A DNA stretch of 8,031 bases, taken from positions 1 to 8,031 of the forward strand of contig JAJYTV010000071.1 of assembly GCA_021792885.1 (NCBI GenBank). Direction: 5' to 3'. Shown here in pieces: positions 1-6,807 of this stretch (its first letter is position 1; each line of letters begins with the position of its first letter). The DNA is from Bacillota bacterium. GTDB lineage: Bacteria; Bacillota; Sulfobacillia; JAJZYS01; JAJYTV01. The translations under genes were made by a program, and so were the position numbers. Below the pieces are notes generated by a model. It ran no database searches. It was not told the origin of the DNA and was given only the letters and a program-made list of their open reading frames with translations.

Positions 1-666
1 ACCCAGCTCCAGCGGCTGCCGGTGGACGAGGTCAAGATGGACCAGAGCTTTACCAAGGCGGCGCTGGCGGACATCACCAGCTTGTCGATCATGAATGGGC
101 TCACCGCTGCGATCCTTCCGATGCGGCGCATGCTGGTGGCGGAAGGGGTAGAGGAGGTCTCCCAGGGCACGGTGCTCCTCGACCTCGGTTGCTCGATCGG
201 CCAGGGCTTCGCAATCGCACGCCCCTTGCCTCCCGAGGAGGTCGTGCAGTGGCTCGCGGAGTGGCGGCCGGATCCTGCGTGGCAGCGCTCGCGGTTGAAC
301 ATGCGGCGCTGGGACTACCTCCTGCTGCTCGCAGGCTGGCAGGAGGAGGAGGCGAGGCTGGTCCGCATTGCGCTCGAGGCACTGCAGGGGGACAGCTGTC
401 CCGACTCCCTTCCCGACGTCCACAGCTGCCGCCTCGGACTCTGGTGCAGCGGTCCCGGCAAGGACAACTTCGGCGAGATGCCGCTCTTCCTGGAGATCGA
501 CCGGCTGCATCGCCACCTGCATGCGACCATTCAGGAGATGCTGCAGCGCAAGGTGGCAGGCGACGAAGACGGTGCGACGCAGGCATCGTTCGAACTGACC
601 CAGGCGAGCGCGAACCTGATCGCCCGCATGGAGGAACTGTCCGACGCGATGCTCCAGAACGGCTAG
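1..666 (+). CDS. EAL-domain c-di-GMP phosphodiesterase with C-terminal CZB domain (5' end outside window)
   Basis: The reading frame is open from base 1, so the gene starts upstream; 221 residues are visible and end at TAG. Residues 1-90 are the C-terminal part of an EAL domain, which hydrolyses cyclic di-GMP: VDEVKMD (8-14, with the conserved Lys12), AEGVE (47-51) and GCSIGQGF (63-70, with the conserved Gln) are present. The EAL signature and metal-binding DDFG motif lie upstream. Residues about 100-215 resemble the chemoreceptor zinc-binding (CZB) domain: HSCRLGLW (141-148) holds the Cys ligand and HRHLH (170-174) the paired His ligands. The His normally found in the first CZB helix just before a Trp is not evident; that place reads NMRRW. 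The likely role is c-di-GMP breakdown tuned by zinc or oxidants in the cytoplasm. Any N-terminal PAS/GGDEF sensor is out of view. The EAL call is firm; the CZB call is good but from memory of the motif. Confidence 0.9.
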   Translation, partial: TQLQRLPVDEVKMDQSFTKAALADITSLSIMNGLTAAILPMRRMLVAEGVEEVSQGTVLLDLGCSIGQGFAIARPLPPEEVVQWLAEWRPDPAWQRSRLNMRRWDYLLLLAGWQEEEARLVRIALEALQGDSCPDSLPDVHSCRLGLWCSGPGKDNFGEMPLFLEIDRLHRHLHATIQEMLQRKVAGDEDGATQASFELTQASANLIARMEELSDAMLQNG

Positions 667-1274
667 AGCGCCTCCTCGATCGGACGCGTGTAGGCGTGGA
701 ACGCGTTCACCAGCACGTGCAGCAGCACAGGCAGGAGGATCGTGCCGCTCCAGGCGTAGAGCGCCGCAGCCAAGAGGCCGAAGGTGAGGTCGGCGAGCGC
801 CTCCTGGCGGCTGCGGTGCAGCCCGGCGATGCGTACCGCCTCGTGCGCGAGGAGGAAGAGCAGCGCGGTGTAGACCGCGGAGAGGAAGGCGCCCAGGGCG
901 GGCAGGGCGAGCGCGAAGAGGAGGCCGCGGAAGAGCAGTTCCTCGTCGATCGGTGCGAGCACCGCGAGCGAGAGGAAGTCGCCGCGGACGCCCGCCGGCC
1001 GGTGGCCCGGGGGCGCCTTGTGCAGCCCGCGGACGAAGAGGTAGGCGTAGGCGGCGAGGGACGCCAGGAGCAGCGCGAGGATCCACGGCGAGCGCAGCGG
1101 CTGGGGCGCGAGGTGGATCGGCACGCGGAGCGCCAAAAGCGCCCAGAAGGCGATGGCGATGAGGGCGGCGAACCCATCCCGCCCAAGCCGCCGCGGCGGG
1201 TGCACCAGGGTGGCCAGGAGAGTCGGTGCGAGCAGCCAGAAGAGCAGGAGCAGCGCGGAATACACGATCAGCAC
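663..1274 (-). CDS. CPBP (CAAX-like) family intramembrane glutamic endopeptidase
   Basis: A 203-residue, strongly hydrophobic protein with several predicted membrane segments. It carries the three hallmark motifs of the CPBP/Abi family (relatives of CAAX prenyl protease 2): EELLFRG at 111-117 (EExxxR), FLLAH at 140-144 (FxxxH) and HVLVN at 186-190 (HxxxN). The catalytic set is therefore intact. Bacterial members cleave membrane substrates or protect against bacteriocins; the substrate here is unknown. The frame is open far upstream, but that extension is Pro/Arg/Gly-rich shadow sequence from the divergent gene. The GTG at 1274 is chosen because AGGAGG (1282-1287) lies 7 nt before it and hydrophobic sequence begins at once. 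The stop codon overlaps the stop of the upstream EAL gene on the other strand. The gene is divergent from the nitrilase-family gene, with 77 bp between starts. Confidence 0.88.
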   Translation of the reverse strand: MLIVYSALLLLFWLLAPTLLATLVHPPRRLGRDGFAALIAIAFWALLALRVPIHLAPQPLRSPWILALLLASLAAYAYLFVRGLHKAPPGHRPAGVRGDFLSLAVLAPIDEELLFRGLLFALALPALGAFLSAVYTALLFLLAHEAVRIAGLHRSRQEALADLTFGLLAAALYAWSGTILLPVLLHVLVNAFHAYTRPIEEAL

Positions 1275-1351
1275 CGCACCGCCTCCTCTGAGGTGTTCGA
1301 ATGTTCGCCGCACGGCTCTTGATGCCTGCGTCCGAAGGAGAGGTGTTTTCG

Positions 1352-2221
1352 GTGCGGGTCGCATTGTGCCAGATGGATTTAGCCAAGGGGGACGTCCAGG
1401 AGAACCGGCGCCGGACGGCGGACTGGATCCGGCGTGCGGCGGAGCAGGGGGCCCAGCTTGTCCTCCTGCCGGAGCTCGCCACGACGGGCTATACGCTCGG
1501 GGAGCAGTTCGCGGAACTGGCGGAAGAGATTCCGGGAGAGACGAGCCGCCTCTGGTCGGAGCTCGCCGCACAGCTCGGCGTGCACATCGTGGGCGGCATG
1601 GCGCGCATCGCGCCATCGGGCCTCGTATACAATTCCGCGCTCTTCGTCGGGCCTGAGGGTCTGATCGGCGTATACGACAAAGCGGTCACACCGCTCTACC
1701 TGCACGGAAACGACCTCGGCGACGGCGCATGTGAAGAGGCGGAGATCTTCCGACGCGGCGATTCACTCCCCGTCTTCTCTACGGCACTCGGGCGCATCGG
1801 CATCCTCATCTGCCAGGACGCCGTCTACGGGGAGTTTGTCCGCGCTCTCGCGCTGCAGGGTGCGGACCTCGTCGTACAGATCAGCAACTCCCCGCGCATC
1901 CGGACAAGGCACGAGCCCGACATCACGCCGCTGACCACAAGGGTGCACGCCTTCGACACAGGGACGGTCATCGCGTTCTGCAACCGCTGCGGCGAGGAGC
2001 CCTACGTCTTCCGCGGCGAGCAGGCGGTAGCACGGTTCGGCGTCGCGTCGCACGTCTGCGACGCCGACGGGAACTTCCTCGCCCTCTCCGCGGAGGGGGG
2101 GCGGGAGGAATTGCTGCTTGCGGACGTGGACCTTTCGGTCTCTCGCCGGGCCCGCTGGCGCCAGAAGTTCCACCGCGACTGGAGGGGCGACCTCCTCGGA
2201 CCCCTCGTACGCATCCCTTAG
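1352..2221 (+). CDS. Carbon-nitrogen hydrolase, nitrilase superfamily
   Basis: A 289-residue protein, the usual size for single-domain nitrilase-superfamily amidases, which hydrolyse or condense non-peptide C-N bonds in the cytoplasm. The catalytic triad is visible: Glu41 in LLPELATTGY, Lys110 in VYDKAV and nucleophile Cys154 in ILICQDAVYG. The N terminus RVALCQMD matches the typical first strand. The residue after the nucleophile is Gln (CQD), not the Tyr or Trp common in amidase branches, so the substrate class cannot be assigned. The frame extends upstream to an ATG at 1322, but GTG 1352 is preferred: GAGGTG (1339-1344 region) sits 6-7 nt before it and homologs begin at this strand. Its stop TAG overlaps the stop of the convergent ADP-ribosylglycohydrolase by 4 bp. 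Family is secure; the reaction is unknown. Confidence 0.9.
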   Translation: MRVALCQMDLAKGDVQENRRRTADWIRRAAEQGAQLVLLPELATTGYTLGEQFAELAEEIPGETSRLWSELAAQLGVHIVGGMARIAPSGLVYNSALFVGPEGLIGVYDKAVTPLYLHGNDLGDGACEEAEIFRRGDSLPVFSTALGRIGILICQDAVYGEFVRALALQGADLVVQISNSPRIRTRHEPDITPLTTRVHAFDTGTVIAFCNRCGEEPYVFRGEQAVARFGVASHVCDADGNFLALSAEGGREELLLADVDLSVSRRARWRQKFHRDWRGDLLGPLVRIP

Positions 2222-3156
2222 CCGGCACGGTTCTGCGATGCCGCGTAGAGGTCGTCTGCAACCTGGGCGAGGTCTGCCCACTGCGCGACACGCTGCCGAA
2301 AGTCCGGGGGAATCTCCTCGACGCCGTAGAACGCGCCGGCGAGCTGTCCGTACACCGCGCCCGTCGTGTCGGCGTCGTCTCCCAGGTTGACTGCGAGGTA
2401 GAGACCGCCGAGGAAGGTCGCCCCGTGGTGGAACGCCCATAGGGCGGCTTCGAGAGACTCGACGACGTAGCCGCTCCCCTTGATCTCCCGGGGCGGTCTG
2501 CGCTCGCGGTATGAGCCCTGCGCGACGCGCAGGATCTCGACGCAGAGCGGCTGTGCGTCGTAGAGCCCAGGGACGGGAGAGAAGCTTGGCGAGAGCAGCT
2601 CCTCCTTCGACCGTCCCTCGAGCGCCCCCACGATCAGGCCGCCGAGGTAGCGGCAGGCATCGATGCATGTGCGTGCGCCGTGGGTCGTGCGCGAGCTTTC
2701 TTCGCTGCGGGCGATCGCCGCGAGTGGGTCTCGGCGGAAGTACAGCGGTACGGGGCAGAGCCGCATGATAGACCCGTTGCCTGCCGAACGGGGGTCCTCG
2801 CTGCCGCAGTCCGGCGCCGGATCTCGCTCGAACCGGCGCAAGGCGTCCAAGACCGTGTTCCCGATGTCGAAGCACACGCCGGTGCTGGAGCGGTAGCCTT
2901 CGCGCATCCACCGCACGTAGCGGCGCAACTGGTCCTCGGCATCGAAGCCGGGCTGCGCGAGCAGGCTATCGGCCAGGCAGAGCGCCATGGAGGTATCATC
3001 CGTCCACTGGCCCGGCTCCAGGGCGTGTGGCCCGCCGCCGATCAGATCGAACACGGGATGGTAGTTCGGGTAGACGCCGAACTCGATGCTCGCCCCCAGT
3101 GCGTCGCCGACGGCGAGACCGAAGATGGCGCCGTGGTAGCGGGAGAGGAGGTCCAC
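2218..3156 (-). CDS. ADP-ribosylglycohydrolase family protein
   Basis: A 312-residue protein of the ADP-ribosylglycohydrolase (DraG/ARH, crystallin J1) family. These all-helical, usually Mg-dependent enzymes remove ADP-ribose from proteins, nucleic acids or small molecules. Motifs in order: GLAVGDALGASIEF (13-26), WTDDTSMAL (51-59, metal ligands), GNGSIMRLCPV (126-136) and NLGDDADTTGAVYG (257-270, the second metal-binding cluster), followed by AGAFYG. All metal-binding acidic clusters are present, so it should be active. GTG 3156 is chosen because AAGGGGG (3164-3170) lies 7 nt upstream and family homology starts a few residues later; the longer upstream frame is low-complexity. The convergent nitrilase-family gene shares 4 bp at the stops. 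A small hairpin (3189-3204, arms AGGCG/CGCCT) lies in the leader; its role is unknown. No ADP-ribosyltransferase partner is visible, so the substrate is unknown. Confidence 0.92.
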   Translation of the reverse strand: MDLLSRYHGAIFGLAVGDALGASIEFGVYPNYHPVFDLIGGGPHALEPGQWTDDTSMALCLADSLLAQPGFDAEDQLRRYVRWMREGYRSSTGVCFDIGNTVLDALRRFERDPAPDCGSEDPRSAGNGSIMRLCPVPLYFRRDPLAAIARSEESSRTTHGARTCIDACRYLGGLIVGALEGRSKEELLSPSFSPVPGLYDAQPLCVEILRVAQGSYRERRPPREIKGSGYVVESLEAALWAFHHGATFLGGLYLAVNLGDDADTTGAVYGQLAGAFYGVEEIPPDFRQRVAQWADLAQVADDLYAASQNRAG

Positions 3157-3310
3157 GCGCTCGCCCCCTTCCCCCTTCACTTCGCTGAAGGCGGGAGATC
3201 GCCTCTCAGCCAGGGATCGCCACCTTTGCCGTCTTGCGCCTCCCATGCCGCCAGTCTCCGCGTGCTGTCGCGTTTGTCTCGGCCGTACGCTCGATGCGAG
3301 GTGATGGCGG

Positions 3311-3628
3311 GTGGGCAAGGGACACGGAGGCGAGGTGCGGGTGTTCCGCTTGGGCCGCGCGAAGGAGGCGGAAACCCTGGAGCGCGTGCGGTGGGCCTAC
3401 GCCGTGTTCATCCCGGAGGAGTCGGTCGAAGGGATTGCCGGGCTCCTTAGCGCGCAGGCGCCGGGGTCGGGGGAGATCGCGAAGCTGCTCGCGCATCTCC
3501 CGCCCGAGGCGATCCAGGGTGTGGATGCCGTGCGGCGCGCGAGCCAGCAGGATCCCGGGCTGCGCCGCGCGCTGCGGGATGCACGGCAAGCGCTGCGCAA
3601 GGGATCCGGCGCAGAACCGCCGAAGTGA
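3311..3628 (+). CDS. Small hypothetical protein
   Basis: A 105-residue protein that I do not recognise. The N-terminal third looks like alpha/beta structure (VRVFRLGR, YAVFIP), followed by a helical, charged C-terminal half rich in Arg, Ala, Glu and Gln. There is no signal peptide or membrane segment. Codon third positions are strongly G/C, as in neighbouring real genes, which supports coding. GTG 3311 has GAGGTG (3298-3303) 7 nt upstream; an internal GTG at about 3341, after a GGAGG, would give a protein ten residues shorter that begins near VFRLGR. It lies 39 bp before the nucleoside hydrolase gene on the same strand and is probably co-transcribed with it. It is divergent from the ADP-ribosylglycohydrolase gene, with a 154-bp intergenic region that should contain promoters for both directions, though none is clear by eye. 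Confidence 0.62.
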   Translation: MGKGHGGEVRVFRLGRAKEAETLERVRWAYAVFIPEESVEGIAGLLSAQAPGSGEIAKLLAHLPPEAIQGVDAVRRASQQDPGLRRALRDARQALRKGSGAEPPK

Positions 3629-3667
3629 TTACCCACCGCTTGGACCAAGAGGAGTTCTCACGCGCTG

Positions 3668-4588
3668 ATGCGGTACGCCATTTTGGACTGCGACCCCGGC
3701 ATCGACGACGCCCTCGCCATCTTCACCCTGCTGGCGGAGCCAGACGTGGAAGTCCTGGGGATGTGCGCGACTGTAGGCAACGTGCCCGTGGAGACGGGAT
3801 ACCGCAACCTGCGAAATCTCGCGGCGTTGGTCGGCCGGGAGGACATCCCCGTCTTCCTAGGGGCGGCGTTGCCGCTCGTGCACCCCTACCGCTTCGATTC
3901 CCTTGTGCACGGCGAGGATGGGCTCGGTGGCGCCTCGCTGCCGGAGAGCGCAGCCCCGCATACGCGCGAACACGCGGCCCTTGCAACCTGCCGCCTGCTG
4001 CATGATGCGCCGGGCAAGGTCAGCTGGATCGCGACAGGTCCCCTGACGAACGTCGCGCTTGCGCTGCGGCTTGATCCCTCGATCCACGAGAAGGTGGACC
4101 GCCTCGTCGTGATGGGCGGCAGCACGCTGCGCGGCAACGTGACGCCGGCCGCCGAGTTCAACGTATGGGTCGATGCGGAGGCATGGCGCGTCGTCGCGGA
4201 GTCCGGCATCCCACTGACGATGGTCGGACTGAACGTCACGCACCAGGTCGCCCTGACCCAAGAGGACTACGCAGCGCTGCGGGCCATGCCCGGAAAGGCG
4301 GCGAAGGTCTCGGACCGCATGCTGGACTACTACGAGGGCGTCTACCGGCGCGAGGGATGGGGAGAAGCGAAGCTGCACGACGTCGTCGCGGTTCTCGAAG
4401 CCGTGCATCCCGGCATCTGCAGTACGGTCCCTTGCCACGTCTTGGTCGAGACGTCGAGTCCGCTGACCTACGGGCAGACCGTCGTGAACGACCGGATCCA
4501 GGCGGAAGACGCCAACTGCGACGTCGCGATGGGCGTCGACGCCGCTGCGGTGAGGAAGCGCATGCTGTCCGCAATTGCCAGCTTTTGA
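3668..4588 (+). CDS. Inosine/uridine-preferring nucleoside hydrolase family protein
   Basis: A 306-residue protein, full length for the IUNH family, which splits ribonucleosides into ribose and free base using a bound calcium ion. The calcium site motif DCDPGIDDA is at 7-15. Other family features are HGEDGLGG (81-88), ATGPLTNVAL (122-131), VVMGGS (147-152), the ribose-binding AAEFNVWVD (161-169) and LHDVVAV (236-242), whose His-Asp pair supplies a catalytic/Ca ligand region. Most members have HDP here, so HDV is a mild deviation. The only sensible start is ATG 3668, although the nearest Shine-Dalgarno (GAGGAG, ending 3654) is 13 nt away, which is long; no closer in-frame start exists between it and the previous stop. 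The gene follows the small hypothetical gene by 39 bp and is followed by the tRNA operon promoter. Base specificity cannot be told. Confidence 0.92.
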   Translation: MRYAILDCDPGIDDALAIFTLLAEPDVEVLGMCATVGNVPVETGYRNLRNLAALVGREDIPVFLGAALPLVHPYRFDSLVHGEDGLGGASLPESAAPHTREHAALATCRLLHDAPGKVSWIATGPLTNVALALRLDPSIHEKVDRLVVMGGSTLRGNVTPAAEFNVWVDAEAWRVVAESGIPLTMVGLNVTHQVALTQEDYAALRAMPGKAAKVSDRMLDYYEGVYRREGWGEAKLHDVVAVLEAVHPGICSTVPCHVLVETSSPLTYGQTVVNDRIQAEDANCDVAMGVDAAAVRKRMLSAIASF

Positions 4589-4601
4589 ACGATCGCTTCG
4601 C

Positions 4602-4630
4602 TTGACACACTTTCGCTGCCGGTCTACAAT
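4602..4630 (+). promoter_or_regulatory. Vegetative promoter of the tRNA operon
   Basis: TTGACA (4602-4607, perfect -35) and TACAAT (4625-4630, one change from the -10 consensus) are separated by exactly 17 bp. The -10 ends 18 bp before the first base of tRNA-fMet, so the 5' leader is only about ten nucleotides. This is typical of a strong housekeeping-sigma promoter driving stable RNA genes. Confidence 0.9.
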
Positions 4631-4648
4631 GCTTTTTGCAGATGACAT

Positions 4649-4726
<78 letters not shown>

Positions 4727-4736
4727 AGTTTTGTGC

Positions 4737-4813
4737 GGCGGCGTAGCTCAGTTGGTTAGAGCATACGGTTCATACCCGTAGTGTCGCTGGTTCGAGTCCA
4801 GCCGCCGCTACCA
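4737..4813 (+). tRNA. tRNA-Met (elongator, anticodon CAT)
   Basis: A 77-nt cloverleaf with encoded CCA. The acceptor stem GGCGGCG pairs with CGCCGCT, ending in a G:U pair. The anticodon stem TACGG/CCGTA encloses loop TTCATAC with anticodon CAT at 4771-4773, and the T arm is GCTGG-TTCGAGT-CCAGC. A CAT anticodon can also mean tRNA-Ile2 (lysidine-modified), but the acceptor stem and the TACGG-TTCATAC-CCGTA arm match elongator Met of Bacillus rather than Ile2. It lies 11 nt after tRNA-fMet. Confidence 0.93.
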
Positions 4814-4823
4814 AAAAGCTTGT

Positions 4824-4922
<99 letters not shown>

Positions 4923-4932
<10 letters not shown>

Positions 4933-4966
4933 CACCCTAGGAATTGGGGCCTGCGCCCGCGTTTTT
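4923..4966 (+). terminator. Rho-independent terminator of the tRNA operon
   Basis: A perfect 11-bp GC-rich stem (4923-4933 with 4949-4959), a loop that can add three more pairs (CCC/GGG), and then GC-G and five T (4962-4966). It starts 24 nt after the tRNA-Lys CCA. Its left arm lies inside the 81-bp direct repeat. Confidence 0.92.
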
Positions 4967-5178
4967 GCTCGCTAGAGACGCTGATTCGGGCTTGACCTCC
5001 TGATTCAAGTCAGCGGGTGCAGAAGATGGCGATGCATAGGTGTTGCATAAGTTCTGTCGGGGAGTTGTTCGCGGGAGCTCCGCGGGTGGGCCTCCAGCGC
5101 GCGACCCGACGTGTCGCGCGCGATTCGCGATGAGCTCGTCAACCCTCAGCGTGGGAATGTTTTTGCTGCAGGAGGAAA
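4967..5178. other. Non-coding stretch after the tRNA terminator; nested inverted repeat at 4980-5014
   Basis: No convincing gene is seen. One open frame (5040-5234) has no ribosome binding site, unusual composition and no recognisable family. At 4980-5014 two nested inverted repeats occur: GCTGA (4980-4984) with TCAGC (5010-5014), and inside them CTTGA (4991-4995) with TCAAG (5005-5009), leaving a 9-nt loop and a 6-nt bulge. This could be a weak hairpin or a protein site near the element boundary. The stretch presumably also holds the promoter for the acetyltransferase gene, but no good -35/-10 pair was found. Confidence 0.5.
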
Positions 5179-5358
5179 ATGCGCCACCTGCAAGATCTTT
5201 CTATCGTAGAGCGGCGTGGTGTGCTAGTGTTTTTTGAACCGGCACATAATCCCTGGACGCGTCGGCGCCAGTCTGCGACTGTGTGCCGTTGCCGCCTGCT
5301 ACTCCCGGTAGGCGAGGCATGGATCGAACGGATCGGGGGGCGACGACGCGGTGAGTGA
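5179..5358 (+). CDS. Possible 59-residue small protein or leader ORF before the GNAT gene
   Basis: ATG 5179 is preceded by GGAGG (5171-5175) with a short 3-nt gap. The frame stays open to TGA at 5356-5358, overlapping the first codons of the acetyltransferase gene by 8 bp, so translational coupling is possible. The product (starting MRHLQDLSIVERRG) is Arg-rich with two Cys (CRC). It resembles nothing I recognise, has no membrane segment, and its codon third positions are less GC-rich than in the real genes nearby. The ribosome site and overlap are the only support; it may be chance. Confidence 0.25.
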   Translation: MRHLQDLSIVERRGVLVFFEPAHNPWTRRRQSATVCRCRLLLPVGEAWIERIGGRRRGE

Positions 5359-6322
5359 GACAGTGAAGGGCATGCCGGGGGATCTGGAGGCCGCGCAGGT
5401 GCGGCTGATGCAGGGCCTGGCCCAGGAGATGACGACGCTGCGTCCCGATCTCCTTGAGGGCGGCGCGACCGTCGGGGAACTCGCTTGGATATTCGGCAAA
5501 GACCGGGCGGCGCTCGGGCACACCTGGCGTCATCACTTGTGGCGCCGCGCCGACGGCAGCGGCCGACTGGACGCCTGGGCCTGGGTGTACCTCCCGTACA
5601 CGGTGAAGCGCAGCGACGGATCCACATCCACGTCGAACAGCGCGAACCTGGTCTGGCAGGTCCATCCGGACCACCCGGAGCTGCTGGACGAGATCCTCGA
5701 CTGGTACGCCGAGCAGGCAGCCGGTCTCGACCGGTTCATCACGCCGCAGGATCCGGACACGCACATGCTGGCCCGGCTGCCCGCGTACGGCTACGAACCC
5801 GATGCGGAGACGGGTGGCGACGACGGCGATTGGCACCAGTGGAACCGTCGGCCGCTCGCAGACCTCTCGGAGCCAGCCCTGCCGGCCGGCTTCCGTTTCC
5901 GCACTGCCGCGGAGGTCGGCCCGGCGGCCGCAACCCGTGCGCACGTAGACGCGTGGCATCCGTCGACGTTCACCGAGACCAGCATGGCAGGCGTACAGGC
6001 CACCTGGCCTTATCGCGACGACCTGCATGTTCTCGTCGAAGCACCGGATGGCACCCTGGTGGCCACCGCCATCATGTGGTTCGATCCCGCCAGTCGCACC
6101 GCTGAATTTGAACCGATGGGGACACATCGGTCCTATCGCCGTCAGGGCCTGGGCACCGCTCTGTTGTGGCACGGCATGCACCGGGCCCGTGACGCGGGCG
6201 CGGAGACGATGCTGGTCGCGTGCGTCGGCGCGCCGGCACATCCGGCGGCCCGCGAACTGTATTACGGGGTCGGTTTCGAACCGCTCGCCCGCGACGTCCC
6301 GCATGTCAGGCGAGCAGAGTAG
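5351..6322 (+). CDS. Two-domain GNAT family N-acetyltransferase
   Basis: A 323-residue protein. The C-terminal half (about 180-315) is a GNAT domain that uses acetyl-CoA to acetylate an amine: the core motif A is RRQGLGTALL (263-272, the pyrophosphate-binding R/QxxGxG signature), followed by the helix WHGMHRARDAGA and the late GNAT element LYYGVGFEP (303-311). The N-terminal half (about 20-165) looks like a degenerate GNAT-like domain, with the strand/helix LVWQVHPDHPELLDEILDWY but no acetyl-CoA loop. This arrangement and the style of sequence recall proteins of Streptomyces and relatives, suggesting horizontal transfer (inference). GTG 5351 has a G-run (5335-5340) 10 nt upstream; ATG 5372 or 5408 are alternatives. 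It lies inside the tRNA-Lys-flanked segment and converges on the toxin gene with 51 bp between, where no terminator is evident. The substrate is unknown; antibiotic or small-molecule acetylation is possible. Confidence 0.88.
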   Translation: MSETVKGMPGDLEAAQVRLMQGLAQEMTTLRPDLLEGGATVGELAWIFGKDRAALGHTWRHHLWRRADGSGRLDAWAWVYLPYTVKRSDGSTSTSNSANLVWQVHPDHPELLDEILDWYAEQAAGLDRFITPQDPDTHMLARLPAYGYEPDAETGGDDGDWHQWNRRPLADLSEPALPAGFRFRTAAEVGPAAATRAHVDAWHPSTFTETSMAGVQATWPYRDDLHVLVEAPDGTLVATAIMWFDPASRTAEFEPMGTHRSYRRQGLGTALLWHGMHRARDAGAETMLVACVGAPAHPAARELYYGVGFEPLARDVPHVRRAE

Positions 6323-6373
6323 TGTTTGGCTCCCCTCAATCTGTGTACACCGCTCCGCGAGGCACTGTGCATT

Positions 6374-6805
6374 TCAGTCCATCCCTGTGTCCTCCACAGG
6401 TACCATCGTGCCTACGCCTGCACGCTTGGCGGCTCCTGCCAGATCAAGATCGTTAGTGGCTACAGGGAGATTCTCGCGTATGGCGAGCTCGAGATATGCG
6501 GCGTCATAGGCAGTAAGTCTATACTCCCGCGCTACGCTGAGTACGGCCGAAGGCGTGGGGCCCTGTTGCTCCACCTTGATATCAAGTTCGGCAAGCATTG
6601 CAAGTGCGTTGGTAACGTCGTCGGCTGAAAGTCGGCCGCGCCGCTCCGCACCGACGAGACCGTTGACCACTTCAAGGGGCCAGAGAGCGGGTGCCGTGGC
6701 ATCTTCCTTGGCCAAGAGGTTCAAGATCGCATCTGCGTAGCCGTCCACCTCATCCTCGAAGAACCATGGCAGCGTTACAGAGCAGTCAAGGACAAATGAC
6801 GGCAC
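6374..6805 (-). CDS. vapC: VapC-type PIN-domain toxin (ribonuclease)
   Basis: A 143-residue PIN-domain protein, the normal size for VapC toxins, which are Mg-dependent endoribonucleases that cut tRNA or rRNA and arrest growth when freed from antitoxin. The four acidic active-site positions are visible: Asp7 in FVLDCSVTLPW, Glu45 in WPLEVVNGL, Asp101 in LTAYDAAYLELA and Asp119 in ATNDLDL, so the toxin should be active. The start is GTG 6805, two bases after the antitoxin stop, with AGGGAGAG (6813-6820) 7 nt upstream inside the antitoxin gene. This tight spacing indicates translational coupling and one transcript with the antitoxin first. Base composition is less GC-rich than in the left half of the window, as expected of a transferred module. 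Confidence 0.94.
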   Translation of the reverse strand: MPSFVLDCSVTLPWFFEDEVDGYADAILNLLAKEDATAPALWPLEVVNGLVGAERRGRLSADDVTNALAMLAELDIKVEQQGPTPSAVLSVAREYRLTAYDAAYLELAIRENLPVATNDLDLAGAAKRAGVGTMVPVEDTGMD

Positions 6806-6807
6806 CC

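Noticed and set aside
189..1322. Plus-strand open frame of 377 codons
   Set aside because: It overlaps the EAL/CZB gene and is antisense to the CPBP gene, both with clear motifs; its own product is low-complexity Arg/Glu/Gly sequence.
1275..1616. N-terminal extension of the CPBP protease frame
   Set aside because: The extension is Pro/Arg-rich, overlaps the divergent nitrilase-family gene and lacks a ribosome site, whereas GTG 1274 has an ideal one.
1763..2911. Longest minus-strand open frame of the region (382 codons)
   Set aside because: It lies across the nitrilase-family and ADP-ribosylglycohydrolase genes in another frame, is Arg/Pro-rich and shows no family motif; it is a GC-driven shadow.
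3157..3318. N-terminal extension of the ADP-ribosylglycohydrolase
   Set aside because: It has no family similarity or ribosome site and would overlap the next gene's leader; GTG 3156 has AAGGGGG at good spacing.
4737..4813. Reading the second CAT tRNA as tRNA-Ile2
   Set aside because: Its acceptor and anticodon arms match Bacillus elongator Met rather than Ile2.
5040..5237. 65-residue open frame before the GNAT gene
   Set aside because: No ribosome site, no family resemblance and mixed codon use.
6326..6628. Plus-strand open frame of 100 codons
   Set aside because: It is antisense to the VapC toxin gene, which has all PIN-domain motifs.
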